64,000 bases of DNA, from assembly GCA_027922465.2 (NCBI GenBank), contig BQMF02000584.1, forward strand, positions 124,001-188,000. The letters run 5' to 3'. Source of the stretch: Turritopsis dohrnii. Taxonomy: Eukaryota; Cnidaria; Hydrozoa; Anthoathecata; Oceaniidae. Shown here in pieces: positions 36,901 through 48,689 of the stretch (its first letter is position 1; the number at the start of each line of letters is the position of its first letter). The notes under the pieces are model-generated. The model was given only the letters and a program-made list of their open reading frames with translations. It had not been told where the DNA came from and searched no databases. The translations under genes were made by a program, and so were the position numbers.

Positions 36901-37283
36901 CTTCGTAAATATTCTTTTGAATGTTCTATTTGTAAGTGATATGCACATTATAAACTGGCTAGTAATAAAGTACATAAACAAACCCCCTGATTTCTAAAAC
37001 TTTGAGCTATGATATTTCTAAAACTGTGCGTATTAGACCTATAGTGTTTACACATTTTTAGTTTGTCTTTATGAGGTCTATCGATTGAGTTCATTTTGAG
37101 CACTAATTTTAACTTTCGTTTTCTTCTTACCCGCAAATTCTGACGTCATATGAGTGCCACACCCTTTTTTCAAAAAAATTGACACCATATTTTTTTCTAC
37201 TTAGAATCACTTTCGGAACAATTTAAAACAATAAAATTGCTTGTAACCAAATATTGCACACGAAAAACATAGTGCCCCCGACT
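30997..37283. mobile_element. 6.3-kb TIR transposon with ~230-bp TIRs and 5-bp target duplication
   Basis: The ends AGTCGGGGGCACTATGTT (30997) and its complement (to 37283) begin long inverted repeats of about 230 bases, roughly 85-90% matching by eye, reaching to about 31225 and 37060. The duplication AAAAT flanks both sides (30992-30996 and 37284-37288), although it is A+T-rich. A single decayed multi-exon gene (31621-36680) fills the interior. I cannot assign the element to a named superfamily. Confidence 0.85.
31621..36680 (+). pseudogene. TE-borne multi-exon gene: FEN/PIN-like nuclease motifs plus CXC domain
   Basis: Successive segments of one protein lie in order: KKCLICQMVDRKK at about 31650; FEKLFFYLTEWSALGE; a zinc-finger-like LCIICQKRGGYLRK (about 32155); a central region (32819-34920); then AIIIDGMTVVNQV, HEEADTLLILQAV, SPDTDVFLL and LLGFHTFTGCDQTGRF. 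The acidic EEAD, DTDV and GCD motifs match FEN/PIN-like 5' nucleases. A tesmin/TSO1-like CXC domain follows (VTCSCKSNCSTHCCQYKK...CKCLHCEN, 36520-36630). GT-AG introns are visible at 33392-33528, 35313-35398 and 35872-35944. Lesions include frameshifts near 32773, 34055, 35610, 36016 and 36120, and in-frame stops at 34917 and 36255. The gene sits wholly within the TIRs, so it is probably the element's own protein. Its role in transposition is inference. Confidence 0.72.
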
Positions 37284-37564
37284 AAAATGTTTTACTTCAG
37301 CACTAAGAGCAATAAAAGTACTGAAGAGTAAATTTAATTCAGAATTTGCTTTTCAACTGAAAAGGACACTTTGATTTTCATGAAGATACATTCTTGTTGA
37401 TTCCTTCGCAAGAACACCCTTTCAGTTTTACTTAGTCTGATTTAAGTTCGAACTTGATTTCAGGTCAAAATCCTAAGTTGCTTGTAAAAGTATCGGATGT
37501 TAATGGTTTAACCCAGTAACCAATTTAAATGCAGTCATAAACGTAAAAGTTCCACTTCAGAAGG
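37284..37564. other. Spacer, nothing recognised
   Basis: A+T-rich sequence between the TIR transposon and the kinase pseudogene. No feature seen. Confidence 0.4.
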
Positions 37565-38960
37565 GCTTTATGATATCAGATAAGACATACCAATTCCAGA
37601 TATTTTAGCAAGAAATTACCCCTGTCCTTGACTTTCTCAGGTATCCTAGTAGATCATCATACGGCATATAGTCCAGCACTAAGCAGAACAGCTGACTTGT
37701 TGTACAACAACCAACCAAGTTTTTAATACTTTTGTAATGACCAATGTGCTTCATCAAATTAAATTGGAAACTGTGCTCTTCCTCTTTTGTGGGATAATCT
37801 GAAGTTATACGTATAAAAATCTAAAAGACCTTTTCAAGGAGATACCTTTTAAGTATTTCACTGCAAGCTGGCTTTGACTTGACGAAGACAATGTCTTCAA
37901 ATTACTGCTCTCCAAGGAAGCACAACAAACATTTCCTTGATGCGTTTGATAGATTTAAGTGCAATTTCCCATCCTTTAAGAAACACATCCACATTTGGCT
38001 CCAAAACCGTTACATTATTTGATTGCAAGGCCAATGTTTCGGATGATAGTGTCCTTTTTGGGTCAAAAACAATCCTAAATCTCTAACCAAAGGGGTAAAC
38101 AATTGACCCATTCATAGTTACATTTAAGTAAAGACACACAGACTGCAGTTAACTAGCTATTGAGCAATTGGCAGTCTACTTTATTAAATAATCTTCTTTA
38201 TGCTTTGAACTACTGCGTCAATGCATAGAGATATGATTGGTAAAATTGGTAGAATGGGTGATAATATGACACTGTTTAGTGGTAGAACGCCAAATGACGC
38301 CAAACAGTTTTCAAATCCCTATACAATGGAACTTCCATTTAATAACGCTTTTAAAGTCAAATTAGCCAAATTTATTATTTTGTAAGAGACATCTGATATG
38401 TTTATTAAAAAATAAAAATTGCTGTTTAATTTTTTATAGCACATTCAAATCCTGAAAAGCTTTATTAATTCAGGCTGTTATCCAGTCAACTGGTATTATG
38501 TCGTTCAAAGCTCGAGATATTCACGAACAGTTTTATTTGGAAATTTACTTACAATGCTCTAAAAAGCAGACAGCTGGACTATTTCAGCACTCTCCTGCTC
38601 TTTTATTAGATATCTCAAAGCAGCAATGACTTCAGGAACTTACACATGTGGAAAGCTCAATTGTTCAGTATTTAAGCAAAAATCATGATAAGAGACCAAG
38701 AATTTAAATTACTCATTTTACCTGTTTGCGTATGGTGCCACAAGTGGTTGCTGATCTTTAGGCGGTTTTGTCCTTTCCTTTGTCATTTGCTTCTTTTTCT
38801 TTTACTTCTTTTAGCAATGTCACGAAAGTAAAGCAACCAAAGTTAAGAAAACTATCATCCCTATAGTTGCTGCAAGGATTACCGGTAGTTTGTCTAAAAT
38901 AGTCATTGGAAACATTGTGTTTTCCATTTGCACTTCATTATCAATTAAAGTGATTCGATG
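37565..38960 (-). pseudogene. Receptor tyrosine kinase pseudogene (segmental copy)
   Basis: The block aligns by eye with 61540-63250 of the intact kinase gene, introns included. 37610-37800 corresponds to the exon encoding [15 protein letters not shown], 37840-38080 to the glycine-loop exon, and 38790-38945 to the transmembrane exon (LPVILAATIGMIVFLTLVAL followed by stops). Substitutions, stops and indels remove coding capacity; for example the glycine-loop region is altered near 37900-37950. Since introns are copied, this is a DNA-level duplication and not a retrocopy. Confidence 0.85.
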
Positions 38961-39052
38961 GCATTTCTCAGATGCAGTTAATTTATCTTTAGCTAAGGCT
39001 ATTATTTTTCTTTTAACTTACAATGCTACAGTAAATAGATTTAAATAGTTTC

Positions 39053-39054
39053 AC

Positions 39055-39100
<46 letters not shown>

Positions 39101-39280
39101 TCACTTTTTGCCCCCATGCTAAATTTTAATGCCCCTGTGTTATAAAAGTTGCCCTAGTTTCAATTTGTTTGCCCTTATGTCAATACTGTCTATATCCCCA
39201 TGCCCTTATGTTAATTCAAGTGCCCTTATGTTCGTTTTGTGCCCTCATGTAAATAACTTGAGGGCAGATGCCCTCATGTA
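39053..39280. repeat. (AAGT)n microsatellite followed by a degenerate GCCCTTATG array
   Basis: 39053-39101 is a run of AAGT. From 39107 to 39275 GCCCCCATG, GCCCCTGTG, GCCCTAG, GCCCTTATG (three times) and GCCCTCATG (twice) recur at 20-30-base spacing, with one inverted AGGGC. Single copies are scattered at 47797, 47966, 48361 and 48546. Confidence 0.65.
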
Positions 39281-39825
39281 AACTTTTTATATTGCGAAGC
39301 ATATATATTTTTGTTGTAAAGCAGTTTCACATTCATAATGGCGCATTCATTCCTTCTCTTTATCGTGAGCGTGACAAAATGAACTTCTGCAAAATTTCAA
39401 TTGATTATTTAAAGTCTCTGTTAAAAGAGTTCCATCATGACATTGAAACTATTTTCAATGGTGTAGTAAGATTTGTTGCTAAATAATATTATTATTGTAG
39501 CCCGCTAATTTAGTAGCGTTAGTTTATTTTACACACAGTACAGTACAACAGACTATCCCACCCACCCCCGCCCCGTCCCTACTGGTATTATACTACTGTG
39601 TGTATAATACCTTTGCTTTGGATAATCCAAAAACGAGGAATTGAGTGTGTTTTGCAAGTCCTTATCACAAAAATGATTTTAAATTATTTTAAAATTTAGA
39701 AATCTTCTTACAGACATGAGCTTTATAATAAAAGTTCAAAAGATAGAGGTAGGAAGTATTATTTTTCGATGACACTACTGATCAAAGTGATAACAAAGAA
39801 AAAACCTATTCTTTTCTTGCTTTAG

Positions 39826-42800
39826 GTACCCTAGATTTTCATTCTGGGTTTGCAGATTTCAGTGATGAACATGCAAATATAATTATTGAATACATAAAAG
39901 AAAACTTTTCAAAAAATACCTTTAAAGTATGAAGACTACCCATTGATATAGATATTTTGATTGAAATCATTATATGTATATGTGACCGTCCAGGGGATTT
40001 TGATAACAAACGATATAACGTTATATAGTTACATAACGATATTCTTATTTGTAATAACGTTACTTTATAACGTTGTATAGTTGTTATAAAGTAACGTTAC
40101 TGTAACGATAACGATATAACGTTACAACATAATGATTATATAACGTTACCACATAACGATAAAACATTATACGGTTATGAAAACCGTTTCTTGCAGTTCT
40201 TGCGAAAGTAATCACCATGAAATTTCTTTCAGATTTTTCAGTTTACAACACTTTGATATAAACTAAATGGAAGACCTCTCAGCCAAAGCATCAGAGAGTT
40301 CATATCGAATGTTTACATACATGAACAGTCGGTATGTATTCGAATGTTTTTGAAAATAAAGATGCAATGCAATGCAATGCAAATAAAAGATCTTCCTTAT
40401 GTTTTTCTCATGGGGGTAGCATGAAGCCAAATTTAAATATTTAAGAAATTTCCCATAAAGAGTATGTATGCGGCCCTCCAAGATCTTAACAAAAATATTA
40501 ATGCTGTTGCGGTCTAAAAAAAGTTTCACAAAGGAAATTTCAGTTGAAAACTTTCCCTGAGTGAAAATGCATCTTCTTGAAATACAACATTTTGCAATAA
40601 CAATCCTGTGGAACAACTTATAGCGGAATTATAGCGAACAGTTTCTATTTGTAGTAGTTTATGAAGTTACTATCGTATCTTTTATCTGTAACTGAATGAG
40701 AACCAGGTAATCAGTTCATGTTAATATGCAAACAAGTCAAAAGAAACTGATGTTAGTTGAAATCCTTAAAACAAAGCAATATACATGTTTGATTGATCCT
40801 ATTCGTATTAAATTTTGTTAAATCGATTTTTTCCCAGTTTTTCTAAACTAATTTTTACCAGCTGCAATAAATTCAGGAGATTATTTTTTCTTTGAAACAT
40901 AAACGGGATAGTTTTAAAGCACAATGTTCTGGGTGTTTCCTGTCGTGTGTTTTTAAACAAGAGACGAATTTATTCGCAAACAAAACCAACTGTAATAAAC
41001 TCATTAGATTATTTATTCTTTGAAACATTAATGGCATATTTTTAAAGTGCAATTCCTGTTCTGTTGCCTGTCATGTGTTTTCTAACGGGAAACGAATTTA
41101 TTTGGCAAACAATGATATCATTATAACTATAACAATAAAACGTTATAACGTTACTGATTAAAGATTATAACGTTACAAAAACGATATTACCGTTTCAGTG
41201 ATAACGTTATAACGTTACTTGAGTATCGTATTAACGTTGCTGAAGAACAATAAATATCATTATTTCTTTTGTTCTTTTTAACCATAAAATGTTTTATTGT
41301 TTGTTATCAAAATCCCCTAGACGGTCACATATATCCATCTAAATATATTAATATATCATTAATTTCCACAGGAGTTGAATTACATCCTGAGAGTAGTTGC
41401 TCCAGAAACAACCAAGTTAATATTATCGAAACTGTATGGTTCAACTGATGAGGATGATGTACGTAAATTTTATGCTTGTATATAACATGGTAGTCAAGAG
41501 GGAATTCTAAATATATATCAAAGCTTTTCTTTAGCTGGAACATATTTTGTTGTATGGGCAAAGTGATGGTAGTGATGATAGTAAAGAGGATGAAGAAGAC
41601 AATTCATTAACAGTTGTAAGGATTTAAACATTTGTTATTTAATATCAAATGAAGACCCTATTGTTTTCCTTATTTTTTCAGGTTCAAAATCCAAATTATA
41701 TGATATGTGGTAGCAACGATGGAGAACATTTGGAGTAAGTTAGTTTGTTATTTTTTTAGTCTCTCATAGCTTATACACAGAGTCAACTTTAATAACTGTA
41801 TACCTATAGCTTAACCATCACAAGAATCTTTTATCACTAAACGTATCCTCCTACTTTAAAAATCTGCTGCTAGTATATATTATCACGTTCTATCCTCATC
41901 TCACCCCTTCAAAACCTTTCTTTGCTAAACTTGGTTTTCTTACTATCTTTGATCTTGTCAAAACCTGCAATGTATTATTCATACATTCAGCCCTCAATCA
42001 TCAGTTACCTCGTCACATTCAGAGTACTATCAAATTTTCTAAGCTATCACATGAATTTAATACTAGAGGAAAGTCAATGGGCACTCTATCTAAACCCTGA
42101 GTCAATACTAAAATCCTTTGGAATACACTCTATTACCTACCAATCCATAACTTGTTGGAATTTTTTTCAATCTACTTTTAGTCACCTGGAACTAAGTTCC
42201 ATACCTCTAAGCCATTTTAGTGTATGTTTTTGTTGTTTAACTTATGTTAATGTGTTTGTATTATTTATTTTGGTGGCCACCCCCTCTGTTTAGATTAGCC
42301 TATTGGGATGGTCTCCAGTCAAATTGTATTTTTTTTAGCATCTTAGAATTCCTTTTGTTGACAAATAAAAATATTATTCATTCATTCATTCTTTAAACTG
42401 CATCTTCAAAACGTGACAGGAAATATATTAATGTGGTAAACACCTATATACCTTTTCTTTTTGCAGTTGTCACCTTACAAGAATGATTGTTGATCACTCA
42501 GAAAAGTTTATGGAGATTGTATTTGTTAGTGACGAAAATCTGCAAGTAATATCTGATCAAAGGTTTGACTATTTTGCATCATTTTAGTTAATTTAGTACA
42601 TTAACATCTTAGCTCTTGTTATTTCTGTTTTGAATAATTATATATATATGTGTTTTAAAACTTGTTTTAGCTTCGAACTTTCAACAGTAATTGTGGATGA
42701 TTTACACTTGATTACATTTGTAAATGATGACAGCATTGAAAAGATTGTTGATATAATGTATGTGTATCTGTTATATTTAATGAGTATTGCAATATTTTAC

Positions 42801-45800
42801 ATAATCTTATATTAACATGGAAAGCTTAATCTATCTTTGGTGACTCAATATAGAACTGCTCTTTAGGTTCGTAAATGAATCAATTGTAGATGGAACTGAT
42901 GATATTCAGACAGATTTCTGTGATATAGACTTACAAATTGTAGAAAGTACCAACTACTTATGCAAGAATGAGGATTGTGATATGTATGTGCATTTTTCCC
43001 GTTACTTTAGGTCGGTTAGTTATTGAATGTTTTGTACAATTTTTATGATCCTTTATAGTTACTTAGTTGAAGCACCTATCAAACCACCTCTTGATGAAGC
43101 AAACACTGATATTATTAAGCAGCGTTTTGGAGAAAACAGTGCAAAGTTGATCAAACTTTTCGATGAAAACAAGGAAACAATTATCGAACCTCCTTTTGAA
43201 GACAACAAGGAAACAATTATCGAACCTCCTTTTGAAGACAACAAGGAAACAATTATCGAACCTCCTTTTGAAGAAAGCAACCAAACAATTATTGAACCTC
43301 CTTTTCAAGGCAACAAGGAAACAATTATCGAACCTCCTTTTGAAGACAACAACCAAACAATTATTGAACCTCCTTTTGAAGACAACACGGAAACAATTAT
43401 CGAACCTCCTTTTGAAGACAACAAGGAAACAATTATCGAACCTCCTTTTGAAGACAACAAGGAAACAATTATCGAACCTCCTTTTGAAGACAACAAGGAA
43501 ACAATTATGGAACCTCCTTTTGAAGAAAGCAACCAAACAATTATTGAACCTCCTTTTCAAGGCAACAAGGAAACAATTATCGAACCTCCTTTTGAAGACA
43601 ACAACCAAACAATTATTGAACCTCCTTTTCAAGACAACAAGGAAACAATTATCGAACCTCCTTTTGAAGAAAACAACCAAACAATTATCGAACTTATGGA
43701 AAATCCTTCCTCAGAAACTAATGACGATGCTCTTTCCTGTTCATTTGATCTTGACAAGTATGTGTTGAATTATAAAAAGAAAATAATCTTATAAATTTAA
43801 AGTCAAAAAACTCTAATTTACTGCTACCTTTAGACAAAAGAGAATAATTGTGGAAGCTTTGGAATCTAAAAATTTCCAAGTTGCTAAAGAGGTAATTTAC
43901 TGTTAAATGTGCCTGTGTCATGTCAATAAAAGCAGGTTGATGAAATCCGTGAATAAATTCAAACATACAAAGTTATATAGGAATATCTTAACAACTGATG
44001 AAGGCATGCTATCAAAAAAAAAAAATGGAATGTGTTATTTGTTCCTATTTATAATCTGCACATCCCAAGTATTAGATAAAACTATAACATATCAAAATTT
44101 TTATTATTATTATTAAATGTAGGCGATTGCACTTATGGAGGAAAAGTCAAATTCGGTCTCACATCAAGCATCCATCGTTAATAAAAAGCGTAGACGAGTT
44201 CAGTGTCCGGCCTGTGGACAGTAAGTCGTAACAATAATATATTTCACCATACACGCCCATACAATATATAAAATTGCCTTATTTTGTTTATAGATCTGTG
44301 ATTAATCTAAAAGTTCACCTGATGTCGCGGAAACACGGTTGGAATAAAGAAAAGGCAGAGAGCGCAAGGGTTAACTTCGGTTTGAATTTACCTAAGAAAA
44401 GATTACCAGACAATAAAAGAAAGTCAAAACCCCAAAAGTTCTCCAAGCGTATCTGCCCTTTATCACATTGTCATAAGGAAGTCCGAAGATTGGGGAATCA
44501 CTTGAGGCAATACCACAAAGTACCGACCCAAAAAGTCAGAAAATATCTTGAAAAATCCGAAATTGTCATGTCAGATAAGGATGAATCATCCGAACCAACT
44601 GAAAGCTCTTCTTCAGAAAGTCCTGAAAGTGATTTTGAAAATAACATAAATAAACTGTTTGTATCGGATTCGTTGTTCAGGAATGATCTTGAAGCTGATC
44701 CTAGTGATACTGATGATGATGACTGGTTACTATCCAATTATATTGGACTTACCTATAAACAAAGTGAAGGCATGGACTCTACGGAGCCCGAAGAAACTGA
44801 CAATGTAGCTGATGTTGATTATTGTGACTTACCAGAACGCTTTTTTATGACATCTTCGGCAGATGATGAAACGTTGAGCTACTTTGTGCGATGGTGTTGT
44901 GGTCCAGATGGTGGTTTTAAGCCTGCTCGATCAGCAAGAGAAAGGAAAAATATAATTGTTTCCATACTAAGACATGATGAATCTATTGGGTCTTTGCAAT
45001 TTGGAAAGTTATTGAACAAACAATTTCTAGAGAACTGGATCTTACATTGTAATGAGAAAAACATGCAGCCAGGGACCATTCGCACATACCTCAACTCGGT
45101 AATTTCATTTTATGACTTTTGCGAAGTAACTGCTTTTCAAGGTGTAGACGTGTCAAAGGTGGGAAGGATGCGGACATTATTACGAAAGTGGATGTCTGCA
45201 TTGCACAAACGAATTGATGAAAGGTCGTATGAGAAACAACTTGAGGATTTGCAAAAGTTACCAAATTCATCGGAGCTAAAAAATTATGATAATTCTAATG
45301 CAGTCAAGGAAGCAGAGAAATTATTGAAGCAGGCTCACATAACGAGTTGGGAAGTGTCTCGTAAAGATTTTTGCCTGATGAGAAATTATCTGATATCTAC
45401 TTTGATATTTGACAATGCCAGTAGATCGGGAGCAATTGCTAATATGAATTTGCAAGAACTGAATGCAATCCGAGAATCAGGAGACGGTTACATAATCGCT
45501 GTAAAAAAACATAAAACTGGATACAAGGGTCCTGCATTATTGAGCGTTACGAAAAAAGTTCTTCAGCTTTTACGAATTTATGTGGATCATGTACGCGGAG
45601 CTTTAGATGGGATCGGGTGTGAAGATACCGATCCTGTGTTTGTCAGTTGGAGTGGAAAGCGAATGGCATCCAGTATGGTCATAGAACAATTTAATAGCTT
45701 TTGGGAGTTAGCAGGTGGACCGCTTACTAAACGGATAAATACGACACTTGTTCGTAAGATGACGACAACTAAAGTACGTGATAATTACCCCGAACTAGCC

Positions 45801-46238
45801 AAGAAAACAGCTGATATGCTTTGTCACTCGGAAAAAACAGCCGCTAAATCGTATCATTTATATGATAAGGCAAAACATGCCTATGAAACCAGTCAAAGAG
45901 TAAAAAATGTTTTAAGGAAAGATGATCAAACCACGCAACTCGATTGTACTGAAGATGCAGATGGTTTGCATGACACATCTGACACAGAGTTTATACCCCC
46001 GTCTTCTCCCGAGATTAGAACTTCCTCGATACTCCGTCGTAGAAGAAACTATAGTGTGGAAGAAACCCAAGTAGTGAATGAAGTGTTTGGAGATTTAATT
46101 TCCAGTGATGAAAACATAACCAAGAACAAGTGTCAGGAAATAATTGATAAAGATCCTCGAATGAAAGTTATGCTTCAAAAGTTCGGATTGAAATCTTTGA
46201 TCGTAAAAGTACGTACAGAACGAAGCAAACTTTGCTAA
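39826..46238 (+). CDS. Multi-exon gene with 12-residue repeats, zinc fingers and Crypton-like tyrosine recombinase domain
   Basis: Exons: 39826-39926, 41372-41458, 41535-41615, 41682-41734, 42467-42562, 42671-42757, 42867-42983, 43059-43757, 43834-43891, 44123-44220, 44294-46238. All junctions are GT-AG and in phase, giving about 1,140 codons with no stop. The 5' end is unresolved; a candidate first exon with ATG lies at about 39379. The N-terminal half is acidic. Exon 43059-43757 encodes 14 copies of a 12-residue unit (TIIEPPFEDNKE-like). A C2H2-like finger spans the last two introns (CPACGQSV...HLMSRKH), and a second is CPLSHCHKEVRRLGNHLRQYH. The C-terminal domain has tyrosine recombinase residues: Arg in NASRSGA, Lys in KKHKTG, Arg in LVRKM, His in LCHSEKT and Tyr in SYHLYDK. 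No element termini were found, so a domesticated Crypton-type recombinase is likely; recombinase activity is not established. Confidence 0.85.
39981..41329. mobile_element. 1.35-kb TIR element with ATAACGTTAT-rich ends, in an intron
   Basis: The inverted ends TGTGACCGTCCAGGGGATTT and its complement (one mismatch in at least 30 bases) are flanked on both sides by TATA, so a TA or TATA target duplication is likely. Just inside each end are many TAACGTTA/AACGTTA motifs (40010-40150 and 41125-41245). The interior has no recognisable transposase. It occupies nearly the whole intron between the exons ending at 39926 and starting at 41372. Confidence 0.87.
43166..43690 (+). repeat. 36-bp coding tandem repeat, about 14.6 units, with a 252-bp higher-order period
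   Basis: The unit encodes NKETIIEPPFED and variants (SNQTIIEPPFQG, NNQTIIEPPFED). The variant order EE-SNQ, QG-NKE, ED-NNQ recurs exactly 252 bases later (43270 and 43522), showing a seven-unit duplication on top of the 36-bp expansion. The reading frame is kept throughout. Confidence 0.93.
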
Positions 46239-46617
46239 AAAATAGACGAAGGCATTTCCACAGTTTGTTTTTTTTTCTCTATGGTTTTAAAGATATATAA
46301 TGTTGAAAGTAATATTGGTGTTTTGAATCGAATTACTATCTATATTCCCATTAGTTTCATTGAATCTAGGAGGTTGAAACGCATATTTTAAGGCCCCTAT
46401 CTCCATCGCTAAACGTTATCTTTATCTCTCAAAATAACCTTTAGGGCAGATGTTTTATTGCTCATCAATCACTTTTTGAGTTTCCTATCCTTTTTATTTC
46501 CTTACCTTTTTTACATTAAGGTTACATTAATGATCGATCACATTTTTTGTCCCTTGATAATTTGTCAATATCTTGGTTGCCCTTTCACAGCCAAAACGGT
46601 ATTTTGATTTTTCACTA
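46239..46617. other. 3' flank of the recombinase-derived gene
   Basis: Presumed 3' UTR and spacer. No canonical AATAAA was recognised close to the stop. No other gene seen. Confidence 0.35.
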
Positions 46618-47177
46618 CAGTGGAACCTCCTTAAAAAGCGGACACTTACGGCATCAGAGATTTTGTCCGCTTTAGAGAGGTGTCCGCCTTGGAGGGGTTT
46701 TGCTTATTTTGGCCAGAAACTCGGAAGAAATTGTACTCGTAAGTCGGGAACCCATTAGACCCTTTGCTATTGCCCAGTTAGGTAAAAATCATTGACCAGA
46801 AAATAAACATTTGTTTGACGTAATAAAAACACTTAGGACTGAAAATTACCGGGGAACTGGTTATGGATTAGGAGTTACCATGTATATCCCACGTTAGTGG
46901 GCAAGAAAAGGCTGTCATTTGGCTAACTTAACCTTGTATGTAATATTAAAAAAACAGATGTTTACAATAAAAAAAAAGAAATGAAATACTGAATTTTGAT
47001 GTTCTTGTCGATTTTTTTTGGTGTCCGCTTTACAGTGGTAAATTTTAGGAGGAATTGTCGTGCGGGACCTGGAAAAATGTCCGCTTTAGACTGTCCACTT
47101 TGAGGAGGTTTCTTTGTGAGAGTTTATTTAGGATTCGTCCGGGACAACATATTTTGTCCGTCTTAAGGAGGTTCCAC
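46618..47177. mobile_element. Pogo/Tigger-like MITE
   Basis: It starts CAGTGGAACCTCCTTAA and ends TTAAGGAGGTTCCAC, with internal GTCCGCTTTAGA and GAGGAGGTTTC copies near the right end. The CAGTGGAACCTC terminus resembles the pogo/Tigger group of Tc1/mariner, from memory. No transposase. The right end is slightly decayed. Confidence 0.65.
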
Positions 47178-47264
47178 AATCAGAGCGGAGGATCTATTGT
47201 TTTCCCTACATGATTAGCACACCTTTCATTAACTACGTCTTTCATTTCATATCGGATTGTAATG

Positions 47265-47614
47265 GGCTGTTTATATGCGGGGTGGGACGGGCCGTGACGA
47301 AAAACGGGGTGACTATCCCGCCTTTACATAAGTAAAAATTTAGCAAGGGCTTTGCCGAGACGAGACAGCAATTCCCCACAACATTTACCTGACAATATGT
47401 TTAAAACATTCCGGGATTGTACGTTTGGAAGATGAAAATCGCCCCGCTTCAAGTGTGATCCCGGTTTGACAAATCGAGATCTCGCCTAACCGGGAAGGGA
47501 GATTTTTTGTCCAGGGATAGTTTTTTCATATAACCACGAGAACTTCAATGGGGGTTTTTCGTCCTGTCCCGGCATAAGAGCGTCTCGTCCCGTCTCTCAT
47601 ACATATAAACAGCC
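47265..47614. mobile_element. 350-bp MITE with GGCTGTTTATATG ends
   Basis: GGCTGTTTATATGCGGGG at left and the complement of GGCTGTTTATATGTATGAG at right form the termini, followed on each side by GGGACG-type sequence. It is locally GC-rich against its surroundings. Non-coding. Confidence 0.7.
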
Positions 47615-48689
47615 TCTAGCACTGATTTTTGCATGATAAAAATATCTCGAGGGACATGAAGTTTCTCATGCCAAAGAACGTGATAACTATTATTTCCTTA
47701 ATGTAAACTGAACCATTTGATTAGTTTCTGAATTGTTCCGCGAAGCAAAAAAGACGCTTTTAAGGCATTCATATCACTACTTAACTGTAAATGCCCTTAG
47801 GTTAAAAAATTCAAAACTCAAATAAAATTCATATCCAACGATGCAACAAAATCGAAAATGATTGTGAATACATGCCATTGGTTACTAAACCTTGCTACAT
47901 AAATTGCGTTTTTGTTTGAAGGCCTGGGCTGAGCCAAGCCGATTTTGAGAGTTTATGATTTCGGTGCCCTCATGTTTAACATTTTATAATATTTGATTAC
48001 AGTATTTACAAAGTGCTTCATCTCAGAGCTTGCGCATTTCATATCAAAAGAAGTGCTTTTTCTTGCTTTTCAAAATTACAAAAAAATAAAGTGTTACTTA
48101 TTTCATATCAACGAGCATTGGCGTCTCTAAAGATTAACCAGATTTGCGGGTCTCGACGTGTTTTGTCACACATACCCGATGTTCTATGACATACAAACAT
48201 CACGATCTCCAGGATGTAAAATTTTGGTAAGTAACAAGTAATTAAGCGACATAAAGGATTTGGTGGGACATACCTACAGGAAATATTAACTTCATGGTTG
48301 GCCTATTTTAACTGGAAAGTAGCATTTGATGCAAGTTTTTCTATCACCTTAAATCCTTTAAGTGCCCTTACGTTTATTTTTTAAGTTATTTTGGTGCCAG
48401 TGCTGTCTCCAAACGTGGATACAATGTTCTAATTTCCATATTCTGCACACACGGACCATAGCATTTAATAAAATGCAAAACGGCTTTTTTCCGGGACTTT
48501 CTTCCAGATCTGACGCACAAATAAGTAAACCCCAACATAGTTGCATGAGGGCATTTTTGATGGGAAAAAAGAACTTGAGTGAGTAACGGGAGTTTTTAGT
48601 CCTTGGGCTTCCATCCGTAATGGTTGGTTCTTCCGCCCGCCGACTTGCAACTGTTAGTTCACCTACCGCCAGAGATACGTATAGCATTG
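47615..48689. other. Intergenic with scattered GCCCT motifs
   Basis: No supported gene. Single GCCCTTA/GCCCTCATG motifs at 47797, 47966, 48361 and 48546 (inverted). A 109-codon minus frame at 48358-48687 lacks domain or splice support. Confidence 0.4.

Noticed and set aside
40010..41245. AACGTTA arrays as a replication origin or centromeric repeat
   Set aside because: They lie just inside matching terminal inverted repeats and are best explained as part of a transposon.
43059..43680. Long minus-strand and alternate-frame open frames (up to 205 codons) across the 36-bp repeats
   Set aside because: They arise because the repeat unit has no stop in several frames. The plus-strand frame matches the spliced gene and has sensible splice sites.
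43166..43690. Regular 36-bp repeats as a CRISPR array
   Set aside because: There are no unique spacers, the units are contiguous coding repeats, and the context is eukaryotic.
48358..48687. 109-codon minus-strand frame
   Set aside because: No family resemblance and no splice signals. It overlaps scattered GCCCT repeats.
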